Assembly: GCF_043641665.1 (NCBI RefSeq)
Contig: NC_092180.1
Location: 9,665,891 to 9,729,890, forward strand
Direction of reading: 5' to 3'
DNA: 64,000 nucleotides
DNA from: Enoplosus armatus
Taxonomy: Eukaryota > Chordata > Actinopteri > Centrarchiformes > Enoplosidae
Position numbers and translations under genes: made by a program. Below the pieces are notes generated by a model, which was not told the origin of the DNA, made no database searches, and was given only the letters and a program-made list of their open reading frames with translations. Positions 12,850-25,144 of this stretch are shown here, piece after piece; the first letter of the stretch is position 1; every line of letters begins with the position of its first letter.

Positions 12850-13200
12850 ATTAAAATGATTAACATGGTGCAGGTAGGCAGCCGGTCAGCCAGACAGCAG
12901 GGTCACATATTAATTAGTGTCCTAATTATCAGTGACCTTTACCTAACAACAGTTCCAGACTTGTTTTACCCTCTGTCTCTGCCAATTCATTTAGGAATAC
13001 GTAGCCTATTTGCAACTGGCAAGTGTCAGAAGTTCATGCATCTTAAAATAAGCTGTGATAAACAGCTGTTGTGTTTTTGTACAATTAGTGCTTCTATGCA
13101 TCTTGACGCTTAATTGGCAGCGTGGCTGTTAGCCTTTATAGGGTTAACGAGAGATCACAAACATGCTACCTCGTTTGCCTTATGGAGCTGTAAATATAAT
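12850..13200. promoter_or_regulatory. enhancer-like block with a nested palindrome
   Basis: The core at 12901-12937 is a dyad: GGTCAC at 12901-12906 mirrored by GTGACC at 12932-12937, enclosing TAATTAGTGTCCTAATTA at 12911-12928. TAATTA is a homeodomain dimer-type site and GGTCA/TGACC is a nuclear-receptor half-site. More unique sequence follows, including 'cttaattggcag' near 13109. Function is inferred from the site layout. Confidence 0.35.
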
Positions 13201-13419
13201 TTACAGAAATCAAGTTTTAAAAACACAGTGGTGAGGCACATACTCTTTCGGATTTCGGAGTGAACAGAAGCAGCAGAAGCAGGAACCAAACCATTACATT
13301 TTACTATACTTGTGCTGCATAAGCCGTATGCTTTGTAGCTGGCAATTCTACTGAATGCTAAATTTCTCTATTTAATCCATTATTTTCTCTATTTACATCA
13401 CCAACACTTTCTTATTATT

Positions 13420-13620
13420 GAAAATGGGAAGTCATGCTCCTCGTCACCCGCTCTCCACAGCTCTTTGCCAGAAGGCTCTCCTCATTTGCTTTGCAGCGTG
13501 CACTATCGCTTTAGTGCAGACAACAATTGGAGGATGGATTTTGCTTATAATTCAAGAGATTTCTAAAAGGCAAAACCCATTTCATGTGATGTTTGGGGTC
13601 AGTATCTCCAAATCTATCCT
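13420..13620. promoter_or_regulatory. complex unique block with SOX-type site
   Basis: AACAAT at 13522-13527 directly abuts TTGG, in balanced sequence. The 75-codon frame through it lacks a splice donor or acceptor and contains no domain I recognise. Confidence 0.2.
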
Positions 13621-14214
13621 TGTAGGCTGTTATTCTAAAGAATAGACTGTCTTCACTTGGAAAACAGCACCACTAATCAGTTGTTCAAGTAGCTTCAAAT
13701 GCGTTGTTTACGTGTAGTTGCGAAGTAAAGCAGCGTGACGATTTTACACCAAATTCAGGGAATAGGTCAGGGAGGTGGATGTACGGACATACAAAGCATC
13801 TGACTGTGACAGGGGTTTGTAGTCTTTCTCCTATCAACAGTCACTCATTTTACTATATAATCTTTTCCTTATATTAATTCAGAAATCAAATACGCCTTTG
13901 GAGTTGTTTTTATATTCCATAGTCCTGGTTTTCACTACAACTGTGCATTGTACTAATGAATAATGATTGAGGTATATACAGCATTACTATGTATCCATAT
14001 CTGATAGCAGTATGCTTAAAAATATGACCCTAAAAGTAAATAATTTAAATCAATGACATATAAATAATAATAAGGTTCTCAAATACATCCAAACAAGTTT
14101 TATGTAAGACTCGTTTGTACATGAACTGTTATGCACAAAATGTGTACTAATGCATTATTTACAATAGTCCTGTGGAAGTGAGACTATAAGGGCTCTGAAT
14201 TAGCCTCCCCTGCA

Positions 14215-14540
14215 AGATTCACCTAAAATGTCCATCTGGCATCTCTCACAGAAATGCTCAGCTATGAAGTTTATCACTGCCTCGAGGACTTCTTTTTCCA
14301 CGGCATGCTCATCGTCCATGCTTTTTTAATTGAATTAAGGAGCACTCAGTGTGGCATCTCTGTTATTGTTATCTTGTAGGTGTACAGGGTTATTAAAGAG
14401 GGAAGCATGTTAAGTCATTTGTTATCCCTGGCATTCTAATAAACATGTTGGCTTTGGGCAAGGCCTGTAGGTTGTCTGTGTAGTTCAGATTGATACTCCC
14501 GCCATATCTAGAGCTATACACCTCATTATCCTAAGAGGTT
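14215..14540. promoter_or_regulatory. complex unique block with homeodomain double site
   Basis: TTAATTGAATTAA at 14326-14338 is palindromic apart from its central base and carries two TAAT-type cores. The rest is unique and free of repeats. Possible long-range enhancer. Confidence 0.25.
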
Positions 14541-15239
14541 GCTTAAGAGGAGATGGATCTGTTTGGAAGACAATGCATGAGAGAAAGAAACTGCTGCACA
14601 TATTAGTGTTTTTTTCTTTTACAGTTAAGAGTCAGGAATGTTTTTCAAACCATGTGCATTTGAGATCTGGTGTCAAAATGTCAAGAAAACCTTGACTGAC
14701 ATTTATTTGGAAGAGTTTTTCTACTTGATAAATAGAGTTGGGTTTGTAAAAACAGACAAACGGGAATAAAAATGCATAGAACAAAGACATTTAACCTCAT
14801 TGCCCCAATTATTCACAACTGAGATCCACGCTTATTTTGTTAACTTTTTTTTTTCAGCTCGAGCACTGGTTCTTGACACATATAACCCCATGGGTTTTCT
14901 GTCAGGGAAGGCTTGATTTTACTAATTGGTACCAAAGCTGTTAATTGGAGCTGTGGAAACAAGAAATGGAGAATCGGAGGGTACTCTCCTGGGAAATATG
15001 TGTGTTCAACCTCATTTTCCACCTTTACTCATTGTTTTTTTTTTAACTATCTAACTGCACAGAGGACAACAGTTTGTTGTCACAACAATATGCCCAGTAG
15101 AGAAATACAATATGAAAAAGAAATATATTACGTACAGCACTGTATATATTTTTTATAAGATATAATGGCATCTTTTTCATAATTGTGATGCAAGTATTAT
15201 CATGAAGGTGCACAGTGTAATAAAACAATGCCTTTTAGA
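14541..15239. other. non-coding interval
   Basis: A run 'ttttttcttttacag' near 14606-14621 resembles a splice acceptor, but the following sequence has stops in all three phases within about 25 codons. No gene seen. Confidence 0.5.
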
Positions 15240-15760
15240 CAGTTTACAGTAGGGATGCACCGATACCACTTATGCTCGCCCAATACTGACCCTGAGTTTG
15301 GGTATCGGCCAATATTGAGTACCAGTCTAATACCAGTTCTCTCTTCTTTTTTTCAAAAATGTAAAATCTATCATTGATTAAGATGTGTGTAACATCTTAC
15401 ACTGTGAGGCTTTAACTTGAGGTCACACTATAATAAAATGTATTTTGTCCATGCAAAATTTCAAAATTGCCTCCCAACAAAGAGTGCAGAAAATGTCTAT
15501 AGCCACTGCTACAAGATTACGGGGTAACGTTTTGGTAATGTTAGCTAACCATGGAATTCATTGTCAACACAGCTTCACAGTGAAGACCTACCCCTGCCTT
15601 TACATTAAAATGTAGTTATCAGCAATAGTTTTATGCACATAACAGTAACTTACCACTGGAAATGAATTAAGCGTGACAGAAAACTGTATTAATGTGGATC
15701 GGTGACACTGATGCCAAAACTGATCCAACGGTTCGTATCACTGCATCTCTCAGTTTACAG
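15240..15760 (+). mobile_element. non-autonomous hAT-type transposon with target-site duplication
   Basis: The left end 'tagggatgcaccgatacc' starts at 15250. The right end, read on the other strand, is 'agagatgcagtgatacg', so the element has diverged terminal inverted repeats. The duplicated host sequence 'gtttacag' flanks it exactly (15242-15249 and 15753-15760; up to ten bases if 'ca' is included), and 8-base duplications are the hallmark of hAT elements. The body holds 'gggtatcggccaatatt' and 'gatcggtgacactgatg' but no transposase frame. About 500 bp long. It must have depended on a transposase supplied elsewhere. Strand is arbitrary. Confidence 0.85.
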
Positions 15761-15989
15761 TAATGGATAGCATTTCAGTGTTAAGTTGTTGTTATTGTTG
15801 CTGTTGTGTTTTTGAACTGCACTTCAAAGCAAAGCAATCGGTGTGTCAAGTACTATGATGCCTCCATCCTCAGATATTGAAGTTTCAATTTCTGTAGGTT
15901 CATTGGTTGTGCTTTTGTCCTATCTAGTGAGCTCTTCTGCTATTGGAATTTCAATGAATGTCCCATGAAGGGCAGCACTTACACACACA

Positions 15990-16041
15990 TAGATAGATAG
16001 ATAGATTGATCGATAGATAGATAGATGGATAGATAGATAGA
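15990..16041. repeat. (GATA)n microsatellite, interrupted
   Basis: About 12 tetranucleotide units of ATAG/GATA with 'ttgatcg' and 'tgg' interruptions, flanked by short CA runs on both sides. Confidence 0.95.
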
Positions 16042-16109
16042 CACACAAGCACAAAGATCTAACAGGCTTATAAAACAGAAAACAGAATTTCTTTTAGTGA
16101 ATGTTTTCT

Positions 16110-16270
16110 CCAACTGTGATCAGTAAATCTCTTCCAGCCACGTTACCTCTTCTCAGGGGCCAAACAGTAATCCCCTCAAATGCTCAAATGATTTTCCATT
16201 GTCAGCCACATTAGCAGCTTTAAACTCCCTGTCACTCTGCAACAGCCACATGCTGTGCACCTTGGGAAAT
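16110..16270. promoter_or_regulatory. complex unique block with tandem octamer
   Basis: CTCAAATG occurs twice back to back (16175-16182 and 16183-16190) in otherwise unique, balanced sequence. Confidence 0.18.
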
Positions 16271-17699
16271 ACAGTAAGTACAATTTATCATGGGAAATCA
16301 TCATCAAAAACAGAGTAAGCATAAAAAAGCATCCACTGTGAAATAACAGAATTGGAGGAACATCCCCTTCTCAGTGCTGCAGCACTTCTTGTTATTCTTT
16401 GGTGTTTGAGATGCTCACTCTAACCCAATATGTTGTGACACTGACAACCAAACAACATTTTTATTTATTTATTTTGTGATGTGAATTGGTTCAGAGAGAC
16501 ACGCCGTAATCTTGCACATACAGTATCACCGCTTGGTGAAAAACATGTATTTCCAAAATGTCAACTTTTCAGGAACTAAGAAAAACAGACTTGTTTTTAT
16601 CTTCGTTGCAATGTATTCTTGAGATGTTCCACTTGATCCTGAAGGGATTTATGAGCCTAAGAGGTTGGAGAGCTTTCTAAACCCTTAAAGAAGCATGTTA
16701 TCCCTCAGCTTATCTGAACATTTGATAAATTTTATCATTTATTAAAAGGCCATAGCCATATGCAAGAGTTGTTTGTGTTGATAACATTGAAAAAAGTTAA
16801 AATATAGTTTGATAATTAACAAATCAGAATACGATAATAATATTATATGATATCTGACAGTGATAAGCATATTTAGAACTGAAACTGAACACAAACATGA
16901 ATTGAATTCAAATACACTCTCTGATTGTAGTCCAGCTTTTTCTCAAAAAGAACTTTGTGAACTCTTGTAGACCGTTTTATTTTGGCAGTGGCAAGTCATC
17001 TGGTCTTTATTAATGGGGCCATGTGACCAAGTGTCATCATCAAAAACTTTCCAGTGACAAAATTCAGCCTCGTAGGCAGCAGATGCTGCAGCAGCTTTTG
17101 ATGTCTTGCCCAGTACTGAGAACCCATGCAGTTCAAGTCTGGATACTAACAAAATTTCTTGATATGTACAACATACCGACATGAAGCCAGCAGTGCAGTC
17201 GACATGTTGGAAGCTGTCCAGAGTGCGTTGTAGGATTTTCAGATGTTTGACCTGTAAAACTTCATAGATTTACTTTTAGATAGATTTACTTTTCTCAATG
17301 CCGCTGTTTCCTTGTGTTTAGGGAGCAGTTACAGCACAGGATGACAGTGTTGATGAACAATTACTCTGTGGTTGCTTACATATCAGTGTATCTCATAACT
17401 GTGGAAGAGTTGTATGTATAAGAGATGTTTAAATGTTTTAGATCATTTGTTATATGGATAGTGTTGCTACAAGTTGACAAAGTATCGCGTGCCAACACAT
17501 TAGCTAAGTGCAGCATTTATAGTAAACACATCTGTAAAGCTATCAGTTATAAAGCCAAGTTATAAAATCTGCAAGAGGTGTAAAAGTTATTACTAAACCC
17601 CATTATTTTGGCACATTCCTCAGCTTGAGATAAAACATTTTAAGCAGTGAAAGACACCAAATGAGAGGAATAATTGGTAATTGGTAATTGTTATTTAGG

Positions 17700-17861
17700 T
17701 AGCATGTGGTATTTTATGCTTTAACTTGTGTTTTATGTCTCTTCCCCTTGTGTATCTTATCTGGTGTTTTATCTTTATTTTATTGTATTTCTTTGACTGG
17801 GAAGCACTCTGTGACTGGTGTATGTGAAATGTGCTATATAAATGAACTTTGCTTGCTTGCT
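17700..17861 (+). mobile_element. LINE 3' end (L2/CR1-like), short fragment
   Basis: 'gggaagcactctgtgactgg' then 'gaaatgtgctatataaatga' followed by 'ctttgcttgcttgc' fits the common fish LINE 3' end remembered as 'aagcactttgtga ... aaagtgctatataaat' plus a short tandem tail. The clade is uncertain. The TTGC units at 17849-17860 would be the element's own tail. No reverse-transcriptase frame remains, so it is a 5'-truncated dead copy. Confidence 0.6.
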
Positions 17862-20800
17862 AATGAGGACACAATCAGGCTGGAATGTAAGACTTGTGCT
17901 TGACCACACGTATGGTCCAATTTGATGAGTTTATATTTTATTCATCTGAATAGTGGACCACGGAAATGTTGGTGCATTATTAGTTAACCACAAAATTGCA
18001 CTCTTCTCTTGTTGTCTTTTATAATAAAAGAAGAAGCCGTGGCTGTCATGAGCCTATAGATACAGCATACAGTTTACCAATTTCACATTAGGACAAGGTG
18101 TAATTACAGCAACTCTTTTAACCAATGTCAGCTGTACAGCATCCTGAAACACGTAGGAATGCAGCCAAACTGGCTCTTCACAAGTCATGAGCCTTTTGAA
18201 TCTTCTTTAAATATGTTGTATTTAAAATTAATTAGAAGATTTGATCCTTTAGGATTTCACACCTGTTTATTACTCAAAGTCAATCTAATCTAATTTACAT
18301 TTTGCCCACTGTAGCATGTGAACTTACCAGAAGGATTGTTACAGAATTTTGGCAAAACATAGTCTTGGCGTGCTAATGAAGTTGATAATTTAGGTAATTC
18401 CTGAGGACATCAGATGCATATTTAGTCAATTTTGTGTTTGATATTTGTATCAAAGTTTGAGATGATGACATTTGACAAATCAAAAACATACAAATACGTC
18501 AAGATTTTTTTTTTGTGCAGAAGTGAAACCAAAGGGTTTTAACTATGATTCTTTCATCTTGATAAATTGACTTTCTACTCCAACTGTCAATGCATTGCAG
18601 GGTTAGCCTTTTTTTCCTTCAAGCAAAAGGTATTGGTCGAAAATGTCATCATACTTTTTTTTTCTAATAGTCATTAGAAATGAGTTTGTAAAAGCAATTA
18701 ATTTGAATTCCCAAATAAGCCCCATAACAACATCTGAGGGAGGATTTGATTATTTGCCCCTACACGGCAGAGATTATGGTATGCATTGATAGAAACTGTC
18801 AGGTATTCCCTGGATTTAGCTTGTGTTATTGTAAATTTATGGCTCAGGAATTATAGAACAGGCAGCATGTTTAACACAGGCAGCTCTTAACAAATGGAGT
18901 CACAGAGTAGAGGTGATTTTGATCAGTGGTTTTCCTGAGGGGCAGGAATATATTTGAGGATATAAAAAGGAATTAGATTAATCTTGTGTTTTTATGTTTT
19001 TGTGCAGAATGCCATTTCAACACCTAATCACATAGATTTATTCAGGGTAATTTCCCACATACGCGTTCACATTAATACACGCGTCCACATACACAAACAA
19101 GCTCACAACTGTCAGTAATCCTTGGCCGATCAGAGGCTCCTGAGACCTGCCAAACAAAATCAGCTCACAATTTGAACAGAGTTCAGTGATGAATATTAAA
19201 TGAAAAGGGTAAAGAATTAAGCCAAGGTGCGGGGGGTTAAATTAATAAATAACTGGGCTCATATATATTTATAAATATAGAAATAAAAAGTTGAATCTCC
19301 TGTGTTCAGCCTCCATAGACCGAGTGGTCTTTGAAGGCATCATTAGCTGGTTTTATCAGCACATTGACCCTAAAACTAGTACCTGAGGGGCCTGACTGTA
19401 GTGGTGCAGGCATGAGCGTATAAGTCTTGGATGGATGAAATAAGACTTTGAAGTGGATCTTTTATTTGAAGGATTATACATCAGGGATTTTGATTCATGC
19501 CCATTTTTTGTCCTCGAGGCTATGTGCTCGTGTGGGTGGAAAGAGTTATCGTTCACAAAATTATTAATGTATTTATTTCTTCTTCAAATAAAACAAAGAT
19601 ATTTAGTTAATGGGTGAAAAACTTGGCGGTTGGCGCATTTAAATTGGTTTCTCCTTTTAATGATGACTGTTTGTGGGAGTGAAATGAGAATAACAATGCA
19701 ACTACTGTACTTGTGAGGGAATTTCAAAGACTGAATCCTCACAAGACTCATGTTCATAATATTGACAATCTTTTATACAAATAAACCAAAGATTTCAGGT
19801 CACAAGATGACAAGGATGCCTGAAGCGCTGAGATATGTTGTTATATTATGGTCTCCTAAGCCTGTAAACCAAACCAATTGTCTTTTACTTCCAGTTTTTC
19901 TCTCTCCTTTTTTTGATTGTACAGTAAATTGGAAGTATAAATACCTTACAATAAAGATGATTATTTCAATACAGATGATAATCTCATAACATATTCATTT
20001 GTATTTCATATGGATTTTCCTAATCCTAGTATATGTTGTCATGACCTAGTTTGGTATTGAAATTTAGTGAATACCCTTTACTTGGTAATCCCTGAACATA
20101 ATGTAGGCACCCTTTCAGCTTCAGTGGCCTATTTCAAGAAAAAATTGGTTTTGTTTTGAAACAGTCCTCCAAGCCATGCCATCAGGCCTATGAAGTATGT
20201 TAAAGAGAACCCACTGCAATTTTAAAGTTTCATTATTAAATAGAAATTGCAATGAGCAGAAGCCAGATGTCAAGACAAAGAAAACTTTATACTGGATCAA
20301 ATATATTGACAGACTGTGTGAATAGTAGCCCCCTCATTCTTGAGATATACATTCTCATACTAGTATGCTATAACGGCAACACTTATTATCATTTCCATGA
20401 CAATGGGGTCTTTGTATGGTTGCTTATTGTTTTGGTTTACTCAAATTGTGGAGGGGTTATTGTTTCCAATATGTTAATGCTGTTTTTTCCTGCAGGAATA
20501 CTGTCTTTGAAGTAATCTCTTTGAGTGTGTTTGGTTCAAGTACCATTCTCAGGGGAAGGGGCTGAACTTCTAAAATGTAATTTTCCTCTTACCACCCTTG
20601 AATAGTCTTACTACGGCAGTTTTAACCTTGAGCCGTCAAAACAAATAAATCCTTGCAGATTGTATTCTGATTAGATTATCTGCTTAATCTGCAACACATG
20701 CATGGAACTGCAAGCAGTAGAAATGCCACTTGCAAGGCAGACTAAATACAATAATAGCTGGATGCTAATACTTGCTGGCACATAGCGATGATACCAGGGG

Positions 20801-20990
20801 CAAACAATATTAATGGAGCACTGATCCAACAGCTAACAATAACCCAATTTATTACACAAAAAGCTGACTTCCCCGCATGAGTTCTCTAATGGCCCTTTTT
20901 CATCGTAGCAACCTTTCCAGGAACTCAGGGACAGTTTTCGGTTCTCAGGAACTTTTATTCAGAAATGAATGTTTGGGTGAGTTTGAGTAT
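17862..20990. other. non-coding interval
   Basis: Unique DNA with the block at 18690-18960, further balanced sequence around 19010-19270 and a perfect 16-base AT palindrome at 19264-19279. Near 20885-20960 'ccaggaactcaggg' and 'ctcaggaactttta' hint at a diverged dispersed repeat I cannot name. Confidence 0.5.
18690..18960. promoter_or_regulatory. complex unique block with homeodomain-type sites
   Basis: CAATTAATTTGAATT at 18695-18709 gives overlapping TAAT/ATTA cores. The sequence to 18960 is unique and not AT-monotonous, unlike the flanks. Confidence 0.22.
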
Positions 20991-20997
20991 CAGCATA

Positions 20998-21021
20998 GTG
21001 TGTGTGTGTGTGTGTGTGTGT
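20998..21021. repeat. (GT)n microsatellite
   Basis: About 12 uninterrupted GT units, followed by 'atactgtatgtgtgcagg'. Confidence 0.95.
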
Positions 21022-21024
21022 ATA

Positions 21025-24000
21025 CTGTATGTGTGCAGGTGTGTCTGTCTTTGCATTGTGGCAGACATTTGTAAGTTTGATAGTGTGTTGTCAATGACTG
21101 ATGGATGTGATTCTGTTACCGTTCTGCAGGCTCCAGCAGACAATCTCTGCTTTTTACCTTTGATTAAGGTTCTCTGCAGTATAATTTTGACACCTGCCGC
21201 AGTTCTGCACCACTCAACTCTGGAAAGTTCACTAAAATAAGTGTTTTGATCCTAGATGTGGCAGCTATTAGGGCATGAAATCCTTGTCTTTGGCAGTAAT
21301 TCAGCTTTGCTTTTGATAGATTTGAAAAGAAGTATAATGAAAAAGGTTTGATTTGTTATATTTAGATATTTCCAAACTGTCTTTTTGAATTCAACAGAAT
21401 AGATCCTATGGTTCCTTCTCATTAGTGCAAAATACCAGTTATTGTAAATAAACATATTTTGGAAGTAGAATGAATGTAGCATAGCAAAAAAATTGGATGG
21501 GGTCTGATACATATGCTTGATGAATTGATGGGGTAGATTTGAAAGATAGCAATCCAACTATAATCTGGTTTGAGTGGATTTAGAAACACCAGTTGTAAGA
21601 CCAACGTAACTTTAAAATCTTGTAAAGATTGTCCTGTCTATGTTATTCAAAACAAAATGCAATTACAATGCCATTTCATTTTATCATCCGCTCTTGGCAG
21701 CCTGAGAGGAAAAAACACGACAAACACTAGGCTGAGTATTCACTGCACTGTTGGAAACATGCAAATAGTTTTGTTGTCACTAATAACTTTGCGTGGAACA
21801 AAGTGAAACATCTCAGGACTGTGCAAGTCCACTTAAAGTTGTTGAACTTAGCCCTTGAACTCATATTTATAGGTATAAATATTGGGATGATACAGTTTTA
21901 CCAGGGATTCCGCATGTCGTAAAGTGTCCAACTTTGCAAGCTTGTTCAACCTTTCATCCAAGACAAGGCTGAGCCGTGCAACTTGAGATTTTCCTCTATT
22001 GATTAGATGACGGCTTTTGTGTTGAAAGCAGTTTGCGACAAAAGGCATTCCAAAGATGCCAACTCAAATGACTTTGTCTAAAGCAATTTGTCTAAGGGAA
22101 GTCCGGCTGCATAGAGATGGTCCGTCCTTCAAAACACTCAGCAAACAAAAGCTACTCTTGTGCTCATAACACTTCTTACAAAAAGATAGGCAAGTCATTT
22201 GACAGCTCAGGTAGTATCTCTTACCCTGTGATGAGGCTCTGAGACACCCTAAGTGATTGTATCGTTCCTCTCGATTTTTGAAGGTGGCTCAATTTACATA
22301 ACCATTGGTATTCCTTTATAATGGTCTATTACATCTGTTCACATATCTTTCACAGATTTTCCATCATTATAATGGGGCATACCTAGCGACCCAAGAGAAA
22401 CAATTCTGAAAGGCTCAAGAGACCATCCTGGTTAAGGTAGATCGTGAAGAACAAGATCTCTGGGCTCGTTTTTCCCCCTTTAGCATATACTGTGTTGAGC
22501 TGAAATGTACCGTTTTTGCATGCTATTTGTCTCTTTATGTTACAAGATTAAAGGATTTACCAGTGACCTGTGGTGGGACAAACAAACATACACATATAAA
22601 TGAATTAAATTACTACATTAAATTAATTCATTTTCACAAACAGGATGATGCAAACCTTGCAGTGTTGAAGTAAGTTTAAAAGAAATAAGTTTTTCTGCAC
22701 ATTTAAAATCATACAGTCATAAAATTATTTCCACTAATGTAATCACTGTAAACCGTAAAAGTACACGTCCTTGATGTTGAATGATTGTCATTATGTTCAA
22801 ATGAAAAGTCACATTCTGCATTAAAACAGAATACTGAGTTGTATTGGGTTGACACCTCTTTTAACCTTTTAAGCTGCACAAGATGTGAAGTATATTTAAA
22901 GACAAAAACAAATGATTACAGTTGGTAGAGTGCTTCTACTGTGTACAGTGTGCTGTATGAAAAGATAGGGACTGAAGTGGAGAGTGGCAGAGTATTGTGG
23001 ATGGTTGTGTAAAGGCCTTCAGCTTATTTTAATCAAATAATGTGCTTACCTCAATGCAAACTAAACACAATAGCTACAGATACACAGAACTGCATGAGTT
23101 CTGGGGCCCACTACCTATGAGATGATGCAAATGATGAATGTAATGGCAGAAGAATTACCTTGAATGGACATACTGGTGTGTGTTCAAATCCGTCTGCGCA
23201 CCATGCTTTGACCTATGTTTTATGATGTTTGACATTTGTAAAGGATGGGAAGACTGAATAGAAAAAAATGAATCATTATATATGTGGCTTGTGGCATAAA
23301 GAGCTTAATACGTTTTAATGTAACCTACAGTGAGAGATGCAGAGGGCTTAAGTGGAGACAGCTGGCTAAATAGACTGCTTTCCTCTGTCTGACAGCTACC
23401 TTTACAAACTACAGTGATGTCAGATTTTGTGGCAGGAGGGAAGAGGGGGTAATTGACTGAACATGACGAATGTGATGTTAATCACCTTGAACCATTCTGC
23501 ACCTTGTTTGGTTTACCCAGGTTTATTTAACCAATCCTGACAAGTGCACTGTGGGCTCTTCCAAAAGCACACCTTCATTCACAGACAAAAGCATTCCTTT
23601 GTGCACGATGAGGGATGTAAATGTTATGGATATACTGATTCTGCTTATGACATATTGAATATCATGACAAATGAACTGTTGATTATGTTATTTTTTGGTC
23701 ATTTTAGCTTTTTACCCACCATGCACATTCTGTTCACCAGTCAGTGGACTCACTGAGTTTTGCTACTTCCAAAGCTTATGTCAAAATTGTATAATCATCT
23801 TTTTTTAATAACAGCCAAGTCCAGAGTAGAGTCTAGAGGTATCTCTGAGTGAGTGAGCTTTATAGTCCAATCACATGCATGTACACACATGAGGTAGTGC
23901 AACACTGCCAATCACTGCATCTCTCTGTGTGACAGCTAAGCTGTTGCAGTGTGGTTAAGATGGTGAGTAAAAGAGAGAGAGTGATGATGAGTTAAAGGCG

Positions 24001-24250
24001 TGTGGAGAAAACAAAATACATTGATAGTTTTGATTTAAAAAAACAATGTTTTGAGTATTTACGGGGTAACAATGACAATGGCTGGTTACTTAAAAGTTTC
24101 GGGAACTCTGGGTCGGCTGGAAGTCTGTCTGAACGGGAAGGGGAGCGAACAAAACACAAGCTTGCAGATTTGTCTGGTTTACTGGTGAGTAGCAAAATCA
24201 CAGAATAAATTAAATAAAATAATAATAGAATAAAATAAACATATTTACTA
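21025..24250. other. non-coding interval
   Basis: Short inverted repeat aatgaattaa/ttaattcatt at 22599-22632. Balanced sequence around 23330-23530 resembles the unique blocks listed elsewhere. The 101-codon minus frame at 21252-21557 and the 68/69-codon frames at 23992-24208 have no recognisable product. Confidence 0.5.
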
Positions 24251-24255
24251 CCTCA

Positions 24256-24372
24256 TTAAATTAGCAATTTCTGCAGCAGCTCACTTCTTTCAGCAATGTC
24301 ATCTATAACCAGGTCACTGTCCTGGCTCTGGCTCAATCTACATCTGTCCACTGCGGATGCACTATCCTCATC
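24256..24372 (-). pseudogene. second-exon relic of a ZMYM1-like hAT transposase gene
   Basis: On the minus strand 'taattactcatccag' forms a splice acceptor just upstream of 24372. The open frame that follows encodes an acidic, serine-rich stretch (DEDSASAVDR, then SQDSDLVIDDIAERSE) and ends in TAA at 24256. It lies downstream and in the same orientation as the first-exon relic at 24880-25144, with about 500 bp between. Acidic linkers follow the basic N-terminus in this protein family as I remember it. The rest of the transposase (catalytic core and C-terminal hAT dimerisation region) is missing. Confidence 0.4.
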
Positions 24373-24404
24373 CTGGATGAGTAATTAACATAAATGAGTG
24401 AATT

Positions 24405-24535
24405 AGTATGATATTATACCATTAAAGATAGTATAATGTTAATATAATAGTACAATAGTCGTATAATATTAGTATATGAAATACATAATGTTATATGTTG
24501 ACATAATTTCATATAATAGTATACTTTTTACCACT
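24405..24535. repeat. AT-rich degenerate minisatellite-like stretch
   Basis: Variants of 'tataat' and 'ataatagta' recur many times without a fixed period. It lies in the presumed intron of the transposase relic. Confidence 0.55.
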
Positions 24536-24879
24536 AGTAATTCCAATTGGTCAATACAGCAGTTTAAGAAATACACGGCCAACATTTATAATTTTTGTGG
24601 GTTTTATTCCTTCATTAAATCCTTGTGCAAGAAAAATGGTCTACATTGGTGGTTAGTCAATGTGTCAATGGTAAGTGACTCAATAATCATAACCATTCAT
24701 GCATGAGTTCTACATTTCAAAAGTTGTTTTATGTCCTGCCCCATCCAGGCTGTGATTGGTCACATTGATGGGCACATTGACTGTATGAAAAGTGGACCAC
24801 CTTTCTACAAAAGGTAGCTAATAGCCAGCTAGCCAAACCTAAACCTTGCTTATCTTATCCCTATTGTCGTCTGTCTTAC

Positions 24880-25144
24880 CGCTTCAGCTCCAAAACTCTT
24901 GACTAACAATTGAAGTCCAGTTGAACAGTGAACTCAATGGACTGCTCTCTCTGCTCTCTCTCTCCTCTCTGCTGCCAGTGCCTTCAGGCTCACAAGGCTG
25001 AGACGATTGACTGGTAACGGCGCCAAATGGATAATTTTTTATTTTAAAACATTTGGCTGCATCAGCCTCAAGGGACTTCAACCTCTTCTCTCTCGGCTTT
25101 TCAGCACCACCTTTATGTTTTTTTTTCTCTTTTTGTTTGTCCAT
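24880..25144 (-). pseudogene. first-exon relic of a ZMYM1-like hAT transposase gene
   Basis: An ATG at 25144 opens a frame whose product begins with a lysine-rich run (KKHKGGAEKPREKR) and then SLEADAAKCFKI. This closely resembles the N-terminus of the fish proteins annotated as zinc finger MYM-type protein 1-like, which are hAT transposase genes. A good donor, GAAGCG then GTAAGA, lies at 24880/24879. A TGA at 24886-24884, two codons before the donor, breaks the frame, and the middle of the exon is low-complexity Glu/Arg/Ser. So it is an inactive relic. Confidence 0.6.

Larger units (their letters stand above)
15761..17699. other. non-coding interval
   Basis: Contains the GATA microsatellite (15990-16041), the block at 16110-16270 and a short tandem 'tagatttactttt' duplication near 17265-17291. 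No supported coding region. Confidence 0.55.

Noticed and set aside
14600..14700. Polypyrimidine plus TTTTACAG acceptor
   Set aside because: All three downstream phases stop soon, one immediately, and no donor fits.
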